Assembly (NCBI GenBank): GCA_002717855.1
Contig: PBCD01000013.1
Location: forward strand, 4,848 to 19,310
DNA: 14,463 nucleotides
Source: Rickettsiales bacterium
GTDB taxonomy: Bacteria > Pseudomonadota > Alphaproteobacteria > TMED127
Direction: 5' to 3'
Notes under the pieces: model-generated
What the model saw: only the letters and a program-made list of their open reading frames with translations
What the model was told of the DNA's origin: nothing
Database searches by the model: none
Shown here: piece by piece, positions 13,593 through 14,463 of the stretch
How the letters are laid out: the number at the start of each line of letters is the position of its first letter
How positions within the stretch are numbered: the stretch's first letter is position 1
Program-made: the position numbers and the translations under genes

Positions 13593-14463
13593 TTATTTAT
13601 TCGCTATTAACTTTGATTTTTCTACTAAAACTTCAGCCTGTCTTATAGAAGCAATATCAATTAATCTTCCGTCTAATGATACAGCTCCTTTACCTTCTTT
13701 TTTTGCAATCTCCATCGCATCAAGAATTCTCTTTGCCTGATTAATTTCTTTATCAGACGGACTCATTACTTCATTAGCAAGATCTATTTGACTTGGATGA
13801 ATTGCCCATTTTCCCTCGCAACCAAGAGTAGCAGATCTGTTCGCTTGAGCAATATAACCATCTTTATCACCGAAATCACCAAAAGGTCCATCTATAGGTC
13901 TCAAACCATTAGCTCTTGCTGCCACAACCATCTTTGATACAGCATGATGCCACATATCGCCCCAATGTCTGTGTCTTGGTTTGTCACCATCAATATCTGT
14001 TAAAACATGATAATTTGCATTGGGTCCACCAATAACTGTAGTTTTTGCTTTCGTAGAGGCAGCATAATCTGCAACTCCAAAATGTAAAGATTCAAGCCTT
14101 CTATTATAAGATGCTATTTCGTTGACATTTTGCATACCCAAAGCAGTTTCTATAATTAGTTCAAAACCTAACCTCTTTTCTAAATTCATAGCATCTTCAA
14201 CTTGAGTACATAACATGTCAACTGCGTACACATCAGAGATAGTTCCTACTTTAGGAATCATAATTAAATCTAATTTACCCGGTGCTTTTTCTATGAGATC
14301 AACTACATCTCTATACATGAACTGTGTATCTAGTCCATTTATTCTAACTGACATCACTTTAGCGTTCCAATCTATATCATTAAGTCCTTCAATAATATTT
14401 TTTCTTGACTGATCTTTTTCGTCAGGTGCAACAGCATCCTCTAAATCTAAAAAAATTACATCA
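13593..14463 (-). CDS. mcl: L-malyl-CoA / beta-methylmalyl-CoA lyase, 5' end cut off by the window
   Basis: HpcH/HpaI (CitE-like) family enzyme that reversibly splits malyl-CoA to acetyl-CoA and glyoxylate, or methylmalyl-CoA to propionyl-CoA and glyoxylate. The frame is open to the right edge and 289 residues are visible; the first codons read VIFLDLEDAVAPDEKDQSRK, which match the family, so the true start lies outside, about 30-35 residues further. A GTG at 14357 is internal and not the start. Conserved parts include VRINGLDTQFMYRDVVD, MIPKVGTISDVYAVD, FELIIETALG (metal-binding Glu), FGVADYAAS (metal-binding Asp), PIDGPFGDFGDKDGY, GCEGKWAIHP and GRLIDIASIRQAEV (catalytic Asp). It is followed by accA. 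Related thioesterase (Mcl2-type) or citramalyl activities are possible, but similarity to the Rhodobacter Mcl1 type is strong by eye. Confidence 0.88.
   Translation of the reverse strand, partial: DVIFLDLEDAVAPDEKDQSRKNIIEGLNDIDWNAKVMSVRINGLDTQFMYRDVVDLIEKAPGKLDLIMIPKVGTISDVYAVDMLCTQVEDAMNLEKRLGFELIIETALGMQNVNEIASYNRRLESLHFGVADYAASTKAKTTVIGGPNANYHVLTDIDGDKPRHRHWGDMWHHAVSKMVVAARANGLRPIDGPFGDFGDKDGYIAQANRSATLGCEGKWAIHPSQIDLANEVMSPSDKEINQAKRILDAMEIAKKEGKGAVSLDGRLIDIASIRQAEVLVEKSKLIANK

Noticed and set aside
14355..14357. GTG as the start codon of the malyl-CoA lyase gene
   Set aside because: The same frame is open to the window edge and the upstream residues (FLDLEDAVAPDEK, then NDIDWNAK) match the family, so this GTG is an internal valine codon and the gene is cut by the edge.
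1..14463. Search for a defence system, phage, insertion sequence, CRISPR array or secondary-metabolite cluster
   Set aside because: All long frames are recognisable housekeeping or core metabolic genes with normal neighbours, and no terminal inverted repeats, spaced repeats or integrase/transposase-like proteins are seen.

Overview
This window is a very AT-rich, almost wholly coding piece of a streamlined proteobacterial chromosome. The longest non-coding gap is 66 bases. I see no mobile elements, tRNA or rRNA genes, CRISPR arrays or phage genes. Protein content and gene order point to an alphaproteobacterium of the small-genome marine kind (SAR11-like or an unrelated AT-rich lineage with similar habits). 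The evidence is the argJ-mutT-NDUFAF5-like-grx-nitrilase-ubiG-lysC neighbourhood, which I recall as common in alphaproteobacteria; a proteobacterial-type L-malyl-CoA lyase; near-absence of Shine-Dalgarno sites; and short or negative gene spacings. The placement is inferred from memory of gene order and not from a search.

Region 1 (1-5702, minus strand) is one run of six tightly packed genes, transcribed right to left: lysC (aspartate kinase), a FabK-like flavin oxidoreductase starting with GTG inside the lysC tail, rodZ (cell-shape membrane protein), ispG (isoprenoid synthesis), hisS (histidyl-tRNA synthetase), and the start of a gene that runs off the left edge. That last product resembles the NADPH-binding domain of glutamyl-tRNA reductase but lacks the catalytic N-terminal domain. 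rodZ-ispG-hisS is a classical proteobacterial order. A 66-base gap (5703-5768) serves as the divergent promoter region for lysC and ubiG.

Region 2 (5769-8405) holds ubiG (ubiquinone methylation) on the plus strand, a minus-strand pair of grxC and a Nit-type amidase, and an NDUFAF5-type complex I assembly protein on the plus strand. These genes concern the ubiquinone/complex I respiratory chain and glutathione chemistry. grxC and the NDUFAF5-like gene diverge from a gap of only 21 bases.

Region 3 (8389-12619) holds argJ and mutT as an overlapping minus-strand pair, and secA on the plus strand. argJ and secA diverge from a 66-base AT-only-like gap. mutT overlaps the tail of the NDUFAF5-like gene by 17 bases on the opposite strand.

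Region 4 (12631-14463, minus) holds a malyl-CoA lyase gene, 5'-truncated by the window edge, followed after 8 bases by accA (acetyl-CoA carboxylase alpha). This links C2/glyoxylate chemistry with fatty-acid synthesis.

Most of the window is housekeeping. The points most worth a second look are the headless glutamyl-tRNA reductase-like gene at the left edge, the FabK-like enzyme embedded in the lysC-rodZ operon, the NDUFAF5-like protein without a recognisable SAM motif I, and the very compact divergent promoters. I did not find a clearly new multi-gene system.
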